64,000 nt of DNA from Welwitschia mirabilis (taxonomy: Eukaryota > Gnetophyta > Gnetopsida > Welwitschiales). The stretch lies in the NCBI GenBank assembly GCA_051453625.1, contig JBOZIK010000001.1, positions 111,876,683-111,940,682 on the forward strand, written 5' to 3'. Position 1 is the stretch's first letter, and every line of letters starts with the position of its first letter. The notes under the pieces were generated by a model. It was given only the letters and a program-made list of their open reading frames with translations, was not told the origin of the DNA and ran no database searches. This document shows positions 24,301 to 34,739 of the stretch, piece by piece. The position numbers and the translations under genes are program-made.

Positions 24301-24552
24301 GAGTGTCCTAAATGATAATGTTTAAGATGATAATTATAAATGTTATAGTTCTTAGGTGGTTTAATGCATGAAAGGGCATCAAGAATAAATTTTTGGTCAT
24401 TTCCATTTTTGTATAATTAAAATTTATCCTAAAGAAAATTCATATTAAAATAAAAATCTAACTTATAAGAAGATAAAGAAGCTAAAAATTTTAAAATAAA
24501 TTTTCCAAGGTATTTCCTGTGTAAAGGTTCATGATGATGAATGCAAAATTTA
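21386..24552 (+). repeat. Contig-overlap pair of about 1.5 kb (21386-22922 and 23023-24552)
   Basis: Text from ttgactaagtgaaaatatt to gatgatgaatgcaaaattta is present twice, once on each side of the 100-N gap, with scattered substitutions throughout. It should be counted once. Confidence 0.85.
21499..22922 (+). mobile_element. Candidate LTR (solo or partial) of a Ty3/gypsy element
   Basis: It starts TGTCATATCCCCAACC, in the style of plant Ty3 LTR ends, followed by caaagttataaagatagaag, gatacaaatcgtttgag and tatggttttt, phrases I associate with plant gypsy LTRs. A TATA-like box (catataaaagg) is at 22255-22265. A 66-bp unit is repeated twice at 22018-22153 (agttaatcatg...gagcatttatagcc and agttaaacatg...gagtgcccatagcc). 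No pol sequence adjoins it, so it may be a solo LTR. The right boundary is not resolved. A second version starts at about 23133. Confidence 0.45.
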
Positions 24553-25924
24553 GATGTTGAATTAAAACTATGCAAAGCATTCAAAGATGAGATAGAATTT
24601 TTATAAATATTTATACATAAATTTATAAAATTAAAAAGAATATTAACATTAGCAGTAAAATCAATGTGTTAAAAAATTAGAAATTGTTGATCTTTTAACT
24701 TGTTTTCATTTTCTTAATAACTCATGCAATACATTGTTTTTACATGAAGCTAAATGTATTAGAAACCATAAAGGTTTATCTTCCTAACTAACATTTAAAT
24801 ATTGCTTATAATAGAAAGATAAAAATTACATAATTGGTTGAAGATATTATTTAGAAAAGGATTGCTTATAAGATGGATCATGAATGATCTTTTTTACTAA
24901 TACTCTTTTCTTTAATAACGTTAATAAAGAATTCTTTCTCACATGGTTACATAAGTAACAATGATTTTGGTTCAACGATTTCCTCATGGATGTTAATTAT
25001 TAACTTATCCTCTATTATGTAACTTTCCAATTTGTAGTCTCCCTNNNNNNNNNNNNNNNNNNNNNNNNNNNNNNNNNNNNNNNNNNNNNNNNNNNNNNNN
25101 NNNNNNNNNNNNNNNNNNNNNNNNNNNNNNNNNNNNNNNNNNNNNNNNNNNNNNNNNNNNNNNNNNNNNNNNNNNNNNNNNNNNNNNNNNNNNNNNNNNN
25201 NNNNNNNNNNNNNNNNNNNNNNNNNNNNNNNNNNNNNNNNNNNNNNNNNNNNNNNNNNNNNNNNNNNNNNNNNNNNNNNNNNNNNNNNNNNNNNNNNNNN
25301 NNNNNNNNNNNNNNNNNNNNNNNNNNNNNNNNNNNNNNNNNNNNNNNNNNNNNNNNNNNNNNNNNNNNNNNNNNNNNNNNNNNNNNNNNNNNNNNNNNNN
25401 NNNNNNNNNNNNNNNNNNNNNNNNNNNNNNNNNNNNNNNNNNNNNNNNNNNNNNNNNNNNNNNNNNNNNNNNNNNNNNNNNNNNNNNNNNNNNNNNNNNN
25501 NNNNNNNNNNNNNNNNNNNNNNNNNNNNNNNNNNNNNNNNNNNNNNNNNNNNNNNNNNNNNNNNNNNNNNNNNNNNNNNNNNNNNNNNNNNNNNNNNNNN
25601 NNNNNNNNNNNNNNNNNNNNNNNNNNNNNNNNNNNNNNNNNTCTCTTTAATAGAGTTGGTAAAGAATTCTTTCTCACATGGTTACATAAGCAACAATGAT
25701 TGTGGTTCACTATTTTTCTCATGGATGTTAATTATTAACTCCTCCTCTATTATGTAACTTTTCAATTTGTAATCTCCCTCAAATGATTTATTACTTATCA
25801 TAGATTGATCATTGTTATATGTGTCTAATCCTTGTCTAATCCTACTCTAAAGTATAATTTAGATGCATCTAATAGATCACTCTCTAAGGAATTTTTAAAT
25901 GCAAGGTATTTGAGAATTATGACT
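24553..25924. other. Spacer with a repeated 140-bp block around a 597-N gap
   Basis: 24903-25044 and 25642-25779 share ttaataaagaattctttctcacatggttacataa and the end tttgtaatctccct. The N run (25045-25641) is a sized gap, so this may be a genuine local repeat or a mis-sized overlap. No gene is seen; the 235-codon frame across it is almost entirely N. Confidence 0.6.
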
Positions 25925-27129
25925 TGATACTAAAGGGGTATAAATAGATCATACTACAAAAATTATTCCCCTTTAATAACCTACAATAAAAATCAAAGAC
26001 ACCAATAAAAGCACAAAGTATTTTAATGGTGAATAAAAACCACACTTTAACCCTTAGATCACCAGTATGTGGCTAGCATATATTAACCTCAATGAATGGT
26101 TTTTAGGCTCNNNNNNNNNNNNNNNNNNNNNNNNNNNNNNNNNNNNNNNNNNNNNNNNNNNNNNNNNNNNNNNNNNNNNNNNNNNNNNNNNNNNNNNNNN
26201 NNNNNNNNNNNNNNNNNNNNNNNNNNNNNNNNNNNNNNNNNNNNNNNNNNNNNNNNNNNNNNNNNNNNNNNNNNNNNNNNNNNNNNNNNNNNNNNNNNNN
26301 NNNNNNNNNNNNNNNNNNNNNNNNNNNNNNNNNNNNNNNNNNNNNNNNNNNNNNNNNNNNNNNNNNNNNNNNNNNNNNNNNNNNNNNNNNNNNNNNNNNT
26401 AAGTGAAAAGAAGCAGATTGTTGTAGTGTATTTCATACTTTATGGATGAATTATGAAACTATAATGGTTATATTTATAATACATGAGGTCAACCTCAAGA
26501 TAGGCTCAGTTGCTCTAGTATTCAGTCATCCTTCTTCACTTAATCCGATTGCCCTTATTTGTTTCAAAGTTATCACAATAGTAAACAAGAACATTTGGCC
26601 ATCTAGAGTTAATTCATTTAGTAGCCCTTACTTGACATAGATTTGTTAGTCTAGTGTAGATGAACATTCAATCACCCTTAAGTTAATATGTAGTAAACCT
26701 TATTTAGTTTACCTTATATTGATAAATTGTTAACCTTGTTAAGGCCGATTATGGGCAGTATGTAGTTGCTCTTAATTAATGATTTGGTCACCCTTATTAT
26801 TAGTAGACTGAACTTTATAGATTATAGTGCGGTTGCCCTTTATACTATGAGTAGTTTCCCTTACTATCCATAGATGGAGCTTTATAGATTACAGTAAGGT
26901 TACCCTTTATACTATGAGCAGTCACCCATGATTAACCTGATCTTCTTTTTGATTAATTATTTAGTCTTCCTGACTTGAAATCTTAGTTGCGTAGACCTGA
27001 AGCAGTTTTTACATTACTAGTAGTCCAGTTGCCCATATTTATATAGCAGTCGCCTAGTGCTGAAAAATCTCTACACAATAACTAACTCTGTAAAAACTCA
27101 TTAATTTGATCAATGATAATAGGTTTTTA
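25925..27129 (-). mobile_element. 3' LTR of Sirevirus 1 (second version of its inner part at 28456-29005)
   Basis: It is homologous to 36750-39147: both contain atacaaaaatt / aataacctgc near the outer or inner edge, then tataatggttatatttataat, then a long array of short gttgccctt / gtcaccctt words, then acaataactaactc and aggtttttaataa. The minus-strand start is at TGAAAACCTATTG (29005) in the better-preserved copy. A TATA-like box for minus-strand transcription is tattataaatataa (about 26469-26482), with the motif array on its upstream side. N run 26111-26399 lies inside. Confidence 0.8.
26480..27060 (-). promoter_or_regulatory. Array of about 20 decayed GTCGAC-type motifs in the LTR
   Basis: Short words recur every 20-50 bp: ggtcaacctc, cagttgctct, cagtcatcct, gattgccctta, caatcaccctta, tagttgctctta, ggtcacccttat, ggttgcccttta, aggttaccctt, cagtcaccca, cagtcgcctag. 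In the other LTR the same sites are sometimes intact palindromes (cagtcgacctc at 37502, ggtcgacctca at 38060), so the ancestral unit was probably GGTCGACC with CpG decay to TTG/TCA forms. The array lies upstream of the TATA-like box on the minus strand, the position of an enhancer region. Confidence 0.65.
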
Positions 27130-27133
27130 ATAA

Positions 27134-27145
27134 ACTTACCCTTTG
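27134..27145 (-). promoter_or_regulatory. Polypurine tract at the 3' LTR (also 29010-29022)
   Basis: On the minus strand AACAAAGGGGAAG (29010-29022; AACAAAGGGTAAG in this copy) directly precedes the LTR start TTTATTGAAAACC. It is the expected plus-strand primer site for reverse transcription. Confidence 0.7.
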
Positions 27146-27370
27146 TTATTGATTGAGGAAAAACATTAATTGGACATCTGTAACTTTCCATTAATTAAAT
27201 AAATTTATAATTAAGTTATATTTATATGAGTTTTGCAGAAAAGAAAAATTAGTGTAGACAAGAGAGATTTTCATAATAAAAAAGCATTTTGTAATAATTA
27301 GATGAGTTGAATTACAAGCAAAGAAATAAATTTTACATTAATGCTTATATAAGACCAAAAATTACAATTT

Positions 27371-27386
27371 GTTCTCCCTCTTTTTG
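27371..27386 (-). promoter_or_regulatory. Second, upstream polypurine tract (also 29240-29256)
   Basis: On the minus strand ATCAAAAAGGGGGAGAACA (better copy 29240-29256). Tracts of this form between the last ORF and the LTR are a known peculiarity of Sireviruses. The same signature recurs in Sirevirus 2 next to its LTR. Confidence 0.65.
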
Positions 27387-27389
27387 ATA

Positions 27390-30307
27390 AAATCAAGGAC
27401 AAGGAGGATAGTAGGAATGAAAAAAAATACAAGATTCAATCAGACTCCAATTCTTTAGAAGACTAAACACCCTCATTTTAAGATGTGTCAGCAACTAGAA
27501 TATCACTAGTGATTGAAGAAGCCTTTATGTATTGAGTGTAAGAGCCTTGGTAGTGCAGAAGGTAAAGGATTTCTGAAGTGTGCAAGGCTTTGACCTTGGA
27601 CCTGGATGAAGTAGAGGGTTCCTCAAAAATATGCATCCTAGAAAGAGTGGCATAGTCAATGGGCCTCATGGGCTTCTGAATATCTTGCCGAGCAATATGT
27701 GGAATGTTAAAGTGCTAACACATCCATGTAATAAGAAAAGAATATGGTAGGGAATGCCTCTTATGAGACTAAAGATGATTGGCCATATGCTTGAGTATAA
27801 TTCCAGGAGTATCAATGTTACATCTTCAATTCAACAAGTAGGGAAGAAAGACTTGGTAGTTGAAGACTTTATCTCTATGCTTGATAATAGGAAGGAAATT
27901 GTATGATAGAATCAAGTGCAAAAGATGAAACCTGGGAATAAGATGTTAAGCTTTAAGTGTCTTCTTTTAAGTGAGAGTAGTGCCATACACATGCTGAGTG
28001 ACAATGTTCTTTTCTTCAAAGGACTTAACTATGGACTAATATTCTTCCAAATTTTCTTAAGGTAGCATAGTAAGGGAAGCTATGAGGTTAGCACTGATGT
28101 GTATCTCATGGTTAAAAATAGAAGTAATAAAAGTGGAATGGGTAGCATCAAATATATTATTTGAATAAAATAACCTAGTAACTAATGGATAATACTTATT
28201 TAAAACATGGAGGAAATAACTCCAATTTACTTTCTTAAGAAGATTTTAGGCCTTCCTAAGACTAAGAAATTGAACAGGTTTACATGTCCTTTCCAAACCA
28301 ATGGGGCTAGAATAAAAATACTTCTCAAAATATTTTACTTACTCAGTACTCATTTNNNNNNNNNNNNNNNNNNNNNNNNNNNNNNNNNNNNNNNNNNNNN
28401 NNNNNNNNNNNNNNNNNNNNNNNNNNNNNNNNNNNNNNNNNNNNNNNNNNNNNNNTTAAATAATAATATTTTGTCATCCAAATTTAATTCATTTAGTATC
28501 CCTCACTTGACACAGATTTGTTAGTCTAGTGCAGATGAACATTCAATCACCCTTAAGTAAATATGCAGTCAACCTTATTTAGGTTACTTTATATTGATAA
28601 ATTGCTAAACCTTATTAAGGCCGATTCTGGGTAGTATGCAGTTGCCTTTAATTAATGATTTGGTCATCGTTACTGTTAGTAGACTGAACTTTAGAGATTA
28701 TAGTGCATTCGCCCTTTATACTATGAGTAGTTGCCCTTACTATCCATAGATGGAGTTTTACAGATTACAGTGAGGTTACCTTTTATACTTTGAGTGGTCA
28801 CCCATGTTAAACTAGGTCTTCTTTTTGATTAATTATTTAGTTGCCCTGACTTAAAATCTCAATTGCCTAAACCTAAAATAGTTTTTACATTACTAACAGT
28901 CCAGTTGCTTAGATTTATTTAGTGGTCACCTGGTGCAGGAAAATCTCTATACAATAACTAACTCTACAAAAACTCATTAATTTGATCAATAACAATAGGT
29001 TTTCAATAAACTTCCCCTTTGTTATTGATTGAGAAAAAACATTAATTGGACATGTGTAACTCTCCTTAATTAAATAAATTTATAATTAAGTTATATTTAT
29101 ATGAGTTTTGAAGGAAAGAAAAATCAGTGTAGACATTTTCATAATAAAAAAGCATTTTGTAATAATCAAACGAGTTGAATTAGAAGCAAAGAAATACATT
29201 TTACATTGACACTTATATAAGACCAAATATTACAATGTGTTCTCCCCCTTTTTGATAAAATCAAGGACAAGAAGGATATTGAGAATGTGAAAAAACACAA
29301 GATTCAATTAGACTCTGATCCTTCAGAAGACTGGAAACCCTTGTTTTAAGATGTATCAGCAACTAGAATACCACTAGTTATTAGAGAAGCCTTTATGTAC
29401 TAAGTGCAAGAGTCTAGGCAGTGTAGAAGGTAAAGGATTTCTACAGTGTGAGAGGCTTTGATCTTGGATCTGGATGGAGTAATAGGTTCCTCAAAAATAT
29501 GCATCTTGGAAAGAGTGGCATAGACAATGGGCCTCATGGTCTTCTAAAGCTCTTGCTAAGCAAGATGTAGAATGTTAAAGTGTTGACATATCCATGTAAT
29601 AAGAAAAGGATATAATATGGAATGCCTCTTTTGAGGCTAAAGATGATTGGCCTTATGCTTGAGCATAATGCCAGGAGTATCAATGTTACATCTTCAATCC
29701 AATAAGCAGGCAAGGAAGATCTAGTAGTTGGAGACTTCATCTCTATGCCTAACGATAAAAAGGAAATTATATGATAGAATCAAGTGTAAAAGAAAAAAAA
29801 CCTGGGAATAAGCTATGAAGCTTTGAGTGTCTTCTTTTAGGTGAGAGTATTGCCACACACATTCTAAGTTGTAATTTTCTTTTCTTCAAAGGACTCAACT
29901 ATGGGCCAATATTCTTCCAACTTCCCTTGAGGTAGCACAGTGAGAGAAGCTATGAGGTTAGCACTGATGTGTATCTCATGGCTAAAAATAGAAGTAATAA
30001 AAGTGGAATGAGTAGCATCAAATCTAGCATTTTAACAAAATAGCCGAGTAACTAATGGATAACACTTATCTGAACCATGAAGGAAATAGCTCCAATTCAC
30101 TTCCTTAAGAAGATTTTAGTCCTTCCTAAGACTAAGAAATTAAATAGATTCACAGGTCCTTTCCAAATCAATAGGGCTAGAATCAAAATGCTTCTCAAAA
30201 TATTTTACTTGCTCAGTACTCATTCTTGAAAAAATGTAACTAGAATGTTTTATAGCAAACTTCTTTCTTCTCTTCCTGGAACCCTCTCTTGATTGCTGAG
30301 AAATCAT
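27390..30307 (-). pseudogene. Envelope-like / PTPD-domain third ORF of Sirevirus 1 (two versions)
   Basis: The fuller version runs leftward from an ATG at 30305-30307: MISQQSREGSRKRRKKFA, a basic start typical of these ORFs. It continues with VKYFEKHF, WSYFLHG, YPLVTRLFC and HEIHISANLIASLTVLP, which resembles the plant transposon protein domain (PTPD) found in the extra ORF of Sireviruses. It then reads through frames with stops to a Ser/Arg-rich piece, EPSTSSRSKVKAL (27620-27560 in the other version). The first version, 28355-27390, lacks the start. In some relatives this ORF is annotated as envelope-like; its function is unknown. Multiple stops make it inactive. No clear signal peptide is seen. 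Confidence 0.65.
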
Positions 30308-30929
30308 TTGAAGATTAGATCTAAAGAAAAAAAGGGAAAAGATGAAGAGTGGGCTACAAAAGTTAATAAAAAAATTAGAAAAGAATAAGATAAATAAGGG
30401 TTTTAAGAAGGGCTAGTGGATTTTAAAAATTTGGAGCACATTGCTTTAAACATGAATGATCTTTCATCAAGGTTAGTTGACCTGTGTAAAATTTTTAAAA
30501 CTAAAACTATAAGGCAGTGATCAATTTTAAATAGCAAGTGGTTGACCTTGCGAGATGAAGAGTTTACAAGAAAAACTAAGACAAAGTTGGTTGACCTAAA
30601 CAAAAGGAGTGGTTGACCTGATATAACTAGAAAAAGTTTTAAATGAGATTAACCTTAGACTAACTGGCAGTCAACCATTCACTAGAAGATTTAGCAGGAA
30701 ACTGAGATGAATCTGGTCTAACTAAATGTATGATTTGGTCAATCTAGAGAAGAGAGAATTTTAAGAGTAAGAACTAAAAGATGAACGACCATCTCACTTT
30801 AGAAAGGAGGTTGACTAGGTTTTAATTTGATATTACAAGGAAATTTTTAAATCCATTAATTAAACTCTACTATTTAGTTGAGGCTATTTTTTCAAGTTCT
30901 CTTTAGACATGATACCCAGAAAGTAATAA
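30308..30929 (-). other. Region between pol and third ORF, with a cluster of TTGACC words
   Basis: Seven TTGAC[CT]/GGTCAA words lie in about 340 bp: agttgacctg (30475), ggttgacctt (30540), ggttgaccta (30590), ggttgacctg (30612), agtcaacca (30670), ggtcaatct (30733) and ggttgactag (30810). TTGACC/T is the W-box core bound by plant WRKY factors, but it may equally be the decayed GGTCGACC unit of the LTR. No coding sequence is seen. Confidence 0.5.
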
Positions 30930-31653
30930 AGAATAGTAAAGCAATTAGATGATAAAGGTTTTGTAAAAATATTGGCCAATTGATTTTTAGTACAATCATA
31001 TTCTAGGGTAATAAATTTCTTTTCTACTAAGTATTGGATAAAGTAATACTTGAGATTAATGTGCTTAGTGCGAGTATGTTAAACTGGGTTATGAGTGATT
31101 TGAATGGCACTTGATTTGTCAGATAANNNNNNNNNNNNNNNNNNNNNNNNGATAGCGTTTGAGTGTAGCAAGCTCTAGCAGTTATGTAATTAGCCTTTGA
31201 TTGTGGTTCTTACTATACTAGGCAGTGAGGCAATTTTCAAAGAAAAAACATCCACCACTTAATCATCTTTATAGCTAGCCTAGTCTACATCACTATAATC
31301 TTTTAAGCTTAAGGGAGTATTATTTGATAACCATAAACTAAGATTAATAGTATCTTTTACATAGCAAAGTATCCTCTTTATAGTAATAAGATGAGATTCC
31401 TTTGATTTACTTTGATACCTTGCATATAAGCCAATACTAAATGCTATTGAGGATAACTAGTAATTAGATACAATAGACTTCCTATAATGCTATGATATAA
31501 CTTTTGGTCTACATCCTTGTTGTCTTCATTAAGAGAAAGTTTAATGTTCATGGCCATTGAAGAGTCTATACACGTGGCATTTTCAAGTCTGAAATTTTTA
31601 ATTAGATATGAGGAGTATTTCTTTTGACTTATGAAGATATCATATTCATGTTA
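30930..31653 (-). pseudogene. Ty1/copia reverse transcriptase end and RNase H
   Basis: From 31653 leftward: IFISQKKYSSYLIKNF, then DVDQKLYHSIIGSLLYLI, the conserved connection between RT and RNase H of plant copia elements, then frames broken by stops. After a 24-N gap (31127-31150) come SAIQITHNPV, HTRTKHINLKYYFIQ, FITLEYDCTKNQLANIFTKPL, the standard C-terminal end of copia Pol. At least four stops or frame changes are present. RNase H would remove the RNA strand during reverse transcription. Confidence 0.88.
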
Positions 31654-32295
31654 NNNNNNNNNNNNNNNNNNNNNNNNNNNNNNNNNNNNNNNNNNNNNNN
31701 NNNNNNNNNNNNNNNNNNNNNNNNNNNNNNNNNNNNNNNNNNNNNNNNNNNNNNNNNNNNNNNNNNNNNNNNNNNNNNNNNNNNNNNNNNNNNNNNNNNN
31801 NNNNNNNNNNNNNNNNNNNNNNNNNNNNNNNNNNNNNNNNNNNNNNNNNNNNNNNNNNNNNNNNNNNNNNNNNNNNNNNNNNNNNNNNNNNNNNNNNNNN
31901 NNNNNNNNNNNNNNNNNNNNNNNNNNNNNNNNNNNNNNNNNNNNNNNNNNNNNNNNNNNNNNNNNNNNNNNNNNNNNNNNNNNNNNNNNNNNNNNNNNNN
32001 NNNNNNNNNNNNNNNNNNNNNNNNNNNNNNNNNNNNNNNNNNNNNNNNNNNNNNNNNNNNNNNNNNNNNNNNNNNNNNNNNNNNNNNNNNNNNNNNNNNN
32101 NNNNNNNNNNNNNNNNNNNNNNNNNNNNNNNNNNNNNNNNNNNNNNNNNNNNNNNNNNNNNNNNNNNNNNNNNNNNNNNNNNNNNNNNNNNNNNNNNNNN
32201 NNNNNNNNNNNNNNNNNNNNNNNNNNNNNNNNNNNNNNNNNNNNNNNNNNNNNNNNNNNNNNNNNNNNNNNNNNNNNNNNNNNNNNNNNNNNNNN
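31654..32295. other. Sized gap, 642 N, inside the RT gene
   Basis: It lies between the YVDD block and IFISQKKY. Related copia elements need only about 35-50 codons there, so either the gap is over-estimated or it hides an insertion. Frames of 225-242 codons through it are only Ns. Confidence 0.8.
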
Positions 32296-32556
32296 TTTCA
32301 TTAGTTGAGCTAAAAATAATGTCATCCACATAGATTTAAACAAAAATTAAATCATAATTCCAAATCTTTCTAAATAAAGTTCTATCAATGGATCCTTTAG
32401 TAAAACCATGCTGAAGTAAAAAAGATGAAAGCTTTTCATACCATGCTCTAGGATCTTGATTTAACTAATACAAAGCCTTGTTAAATTTATACACATAATT
32501 TGGTTTATGAGAATCAAAATAGCCTCATGGCTTTTTCACCTAAATTTATTTTTCAA
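32296..32556 (-). pseudogene. Ty1/copia reverse transcriptase, catalytic core
   Basis: On the minus strand: NYVYKFNKALY, a stop in place of Gly, LNQDPRAWYEKLSSFLL, HGFTKGSIDRTLF, then IYVDDIIFSSTNE. The YVDD catalytic aspartates are intact although the frame has at least two stops. The spacing between motifs is that of plant copia RT. The upstream fingers domain is in the 654-N gap 32557-33210, and the rest of the palm is in the 642-N gap. Confidence 0.92.
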
Positions 32557-33210
32557 NNNNNNNNNNNNNNNNNNNNNNNNNNNNNNNNNNNNNNNNNNNN
32601 NNNNNNNNNNNNNNNNNNNNNNNNNNNNNNNNNNNNNNNNNNNNNNNNNNNNNNNNNNNNNNNNNNNNNNNNNNNNNNNNNNNNNNNNNNNNNNNNNNNN
32701 NNNNNNNNNNNNNNNNNNNNNNNNNNNNNNNNNNNNNNNNNNNNNNNNNNNNNNNNNNNNNNNNNNNNNNNNNNNNNNNNNNNNNNNNNNNNNNNNNNNN
32801 NNNNNNNNNNNNNNNNNNNNNNNNNNNNNNNNNNNNNNNNNNNNNNNNNNNNNNNNNNNNNNNNNNNNNNNNNNNNNNNNNNNNNNNNNNNNNNNNNNNN
32901 NNNNNNNNNNNNNNNNNNNNNNNNNNNNNNNNNNNNNNNNNNNNNNNNNNNNNNNNNNNNNNNNNNNNNNNNNNNNNNNNNNNNNNNNNNNNNNNNNNNN
33001 NNNNNNNNNNNNNNNNNNNNNNNNNNNNNNNNNNNNNNNNNNNNNNNNNNNNNNNNNNNNNNNNNNNNNNNNNNNNNNNNNNNNNNNNNNNNNNNNNNNN
33101 NNNNNNNNNNNNNNNNNNNNNNNNNNNNNNNNNNNNNNNNNNNNNNNNNNNNNNNNNNNNNNNNNNNNNNNNNNNNNNNNNNNNNNNNNNNNNNNNNNNN
33201 NNNNNNNNNN

Positions 33211-34735
33211 TTCTTTCATCAAATTTAAAATCAAATTTCATCAAATCCTTTTTATCTCTCAGAATGAAGCACTTACTTTCAAAGGTTTTGGAATAGAATA
33301 TATCTGGATTCTTCATTTTTCAAGTTCATAGGGATTTTTTGAATTTCTAGATCTTAAATAAACTATATTGAAAATATGACAAGATGTATTCATTGCTTCA
33401 ACCTAAATTCTTTGTGGAATATCTTTGTTATTCAACATAACATTGTTATATCTAATAGAGTGTAATTTTTCCTTTTATCTATCCATTTTGTTGTGAATCC
33501 TTTAGAGCTAAGAATTCATAGTCAATTCCATTAGAGTTGTAATAAAATTTAGATCTTTTATTTTCAAACTTTCTACCATGATCACTTCAAATTTTTTTAA
33601 TTACCTATTCATTTTTAGTTTTAAGTTTCTTGCAAATTCTAATAAAATTTTCATAAGAATCAAATTTTTCCATGAAGAGAGGTTACCTAAAAAAATTTAC
33701 AAAAATCATCAATCATAACTAAAAAGTATCTTTTTCTAGATAAGCTTGCCATTTGAATAGGACCAATCAAATCCATATGAATAAATCTAATGGCTTTCTA
33801 GTAGTAATATCACTATTTCTTTTATAAGATATTCTAGTTTGTTTCCCTTTTTGACAAATGTTACATAAGAATTTGTGAGTAATAGAAAGTTTTGAAAGAC
33901 CTTTATCAATCTCATCATGACATATTTTCTTCAAAATATCAAAANNNNNNNNNNNNNNNNNNNNNNNNNNNNNNNNNNNNNNNNNNNNNNNNNNNNNNNN
34001 NNNNNNNNNNNNNNNNNNNNNNNNNNNNNNNNNNNNNNNNNNNNTTTTGAATAGAATATATTTGGCTTCTTTCTTTTCAAAAGTTCATAGGGAGTTTAGG
34101 AAGTTCCAGGTCTTAAATAAACTCTATTGGAAATATGACAAGATGTATTCATTGCTTCAACCCAAAATCTTTATGGAATATCTTTATCATTCAACATAAC
34201 ATTGTCATATCTAATAGAGTGTAATTTTTTCTTTTAGCTATCCATTTTGTTGTGGAGTCTTTAGAGATAAGAATTCATAGTCAATTCCATTATAGATACA
34301 ATAAAATTTAAATCTTTTATTTTCAAACACTCTATCATGATCACTTCAAATTTTCTTAATTACATATCCATTTTTAGTTTTAAGTTTCTTACAAATTCTA
34401 ATAAAATTTTCATAAGAATCAAATTTTCCATGAAGAAAGGTTACCTAAAAAAGTTTAGAAAAATAATCAATCATAACTAAAAAGTATCTTTTTTCAGATA
34501 AGCTTGCCATTTGAATAGGACCAGTCAAATCCATATGAATAAATCTAATGGCTTGCTAGTAGCAATATTACTAATTCTTTTATAAGACATTTTGGTTTGT
34601 TTCCCTTTTTGGCAAATGTATCATAAGCCTTTGTGAGTAATAGAAAGTTTTGAATGACCTCATCGGTCTCATCACGACATATTTTCTTCAAAATTTTAAA
34701 ACTAATTGGACCTAAACATTGATGTTAGATGACAT
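33211..34735 (-). pseudogene. Ty1/copia integrase (two versions, 33211-33944 and 34045-34735)
   Basis: Reading leftward: FLCNICQKGKQTRISY (end of the zinc-binding domain), the RPLDL.. / DLIGPIQ start of the catalytic core, SDHGRKFENK (second catalytic Asp), a frame shift, NSNGIDYEF, DSQQNG (the PQQNG loop before the catalytic Glu), and KCFILRDKKDLMKFDFK with FDER, the conserved exit of the core. Stops interrupt each part. The enzyme would insert the cDNA into the genome. 33285-33944 and 34045-34703 are the same sequence on either side of a 100-N gap, with scattered differences, so there is one integrase and not two. Confidence 0.9.
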
Positions 34736-34739
34736 CTTT

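Larger units (their letters stand above)
26585..30240 (+). repeat. Contig-overlap pair of about 1.77 kb (26585-28355 and 28456-30240)
   Basis: The text after the 100-N gap restarts inside the LTR (gttaattcatttagta) and runs through the LTR edge, polypurine tracts and envelope-like ORF up to cttactcagtactcatt, where the first copy had stopped. One 3' LTR edge and one ORF are therefore shown twice. Confidence 0.9.

Noticed and set aside
25015-26449. ORFs of 111-235 codons
   Set aside because: Open only because N runs of 597 and 289 contain no stops.
31624-33331. Long ORFs of 225-274 codons on both strands
   Set aside because: They consist almost wholly of N-derived unknown residues; the real coding signal (copia RT and integrase) is in short minus-strand pieces beside the gaps.
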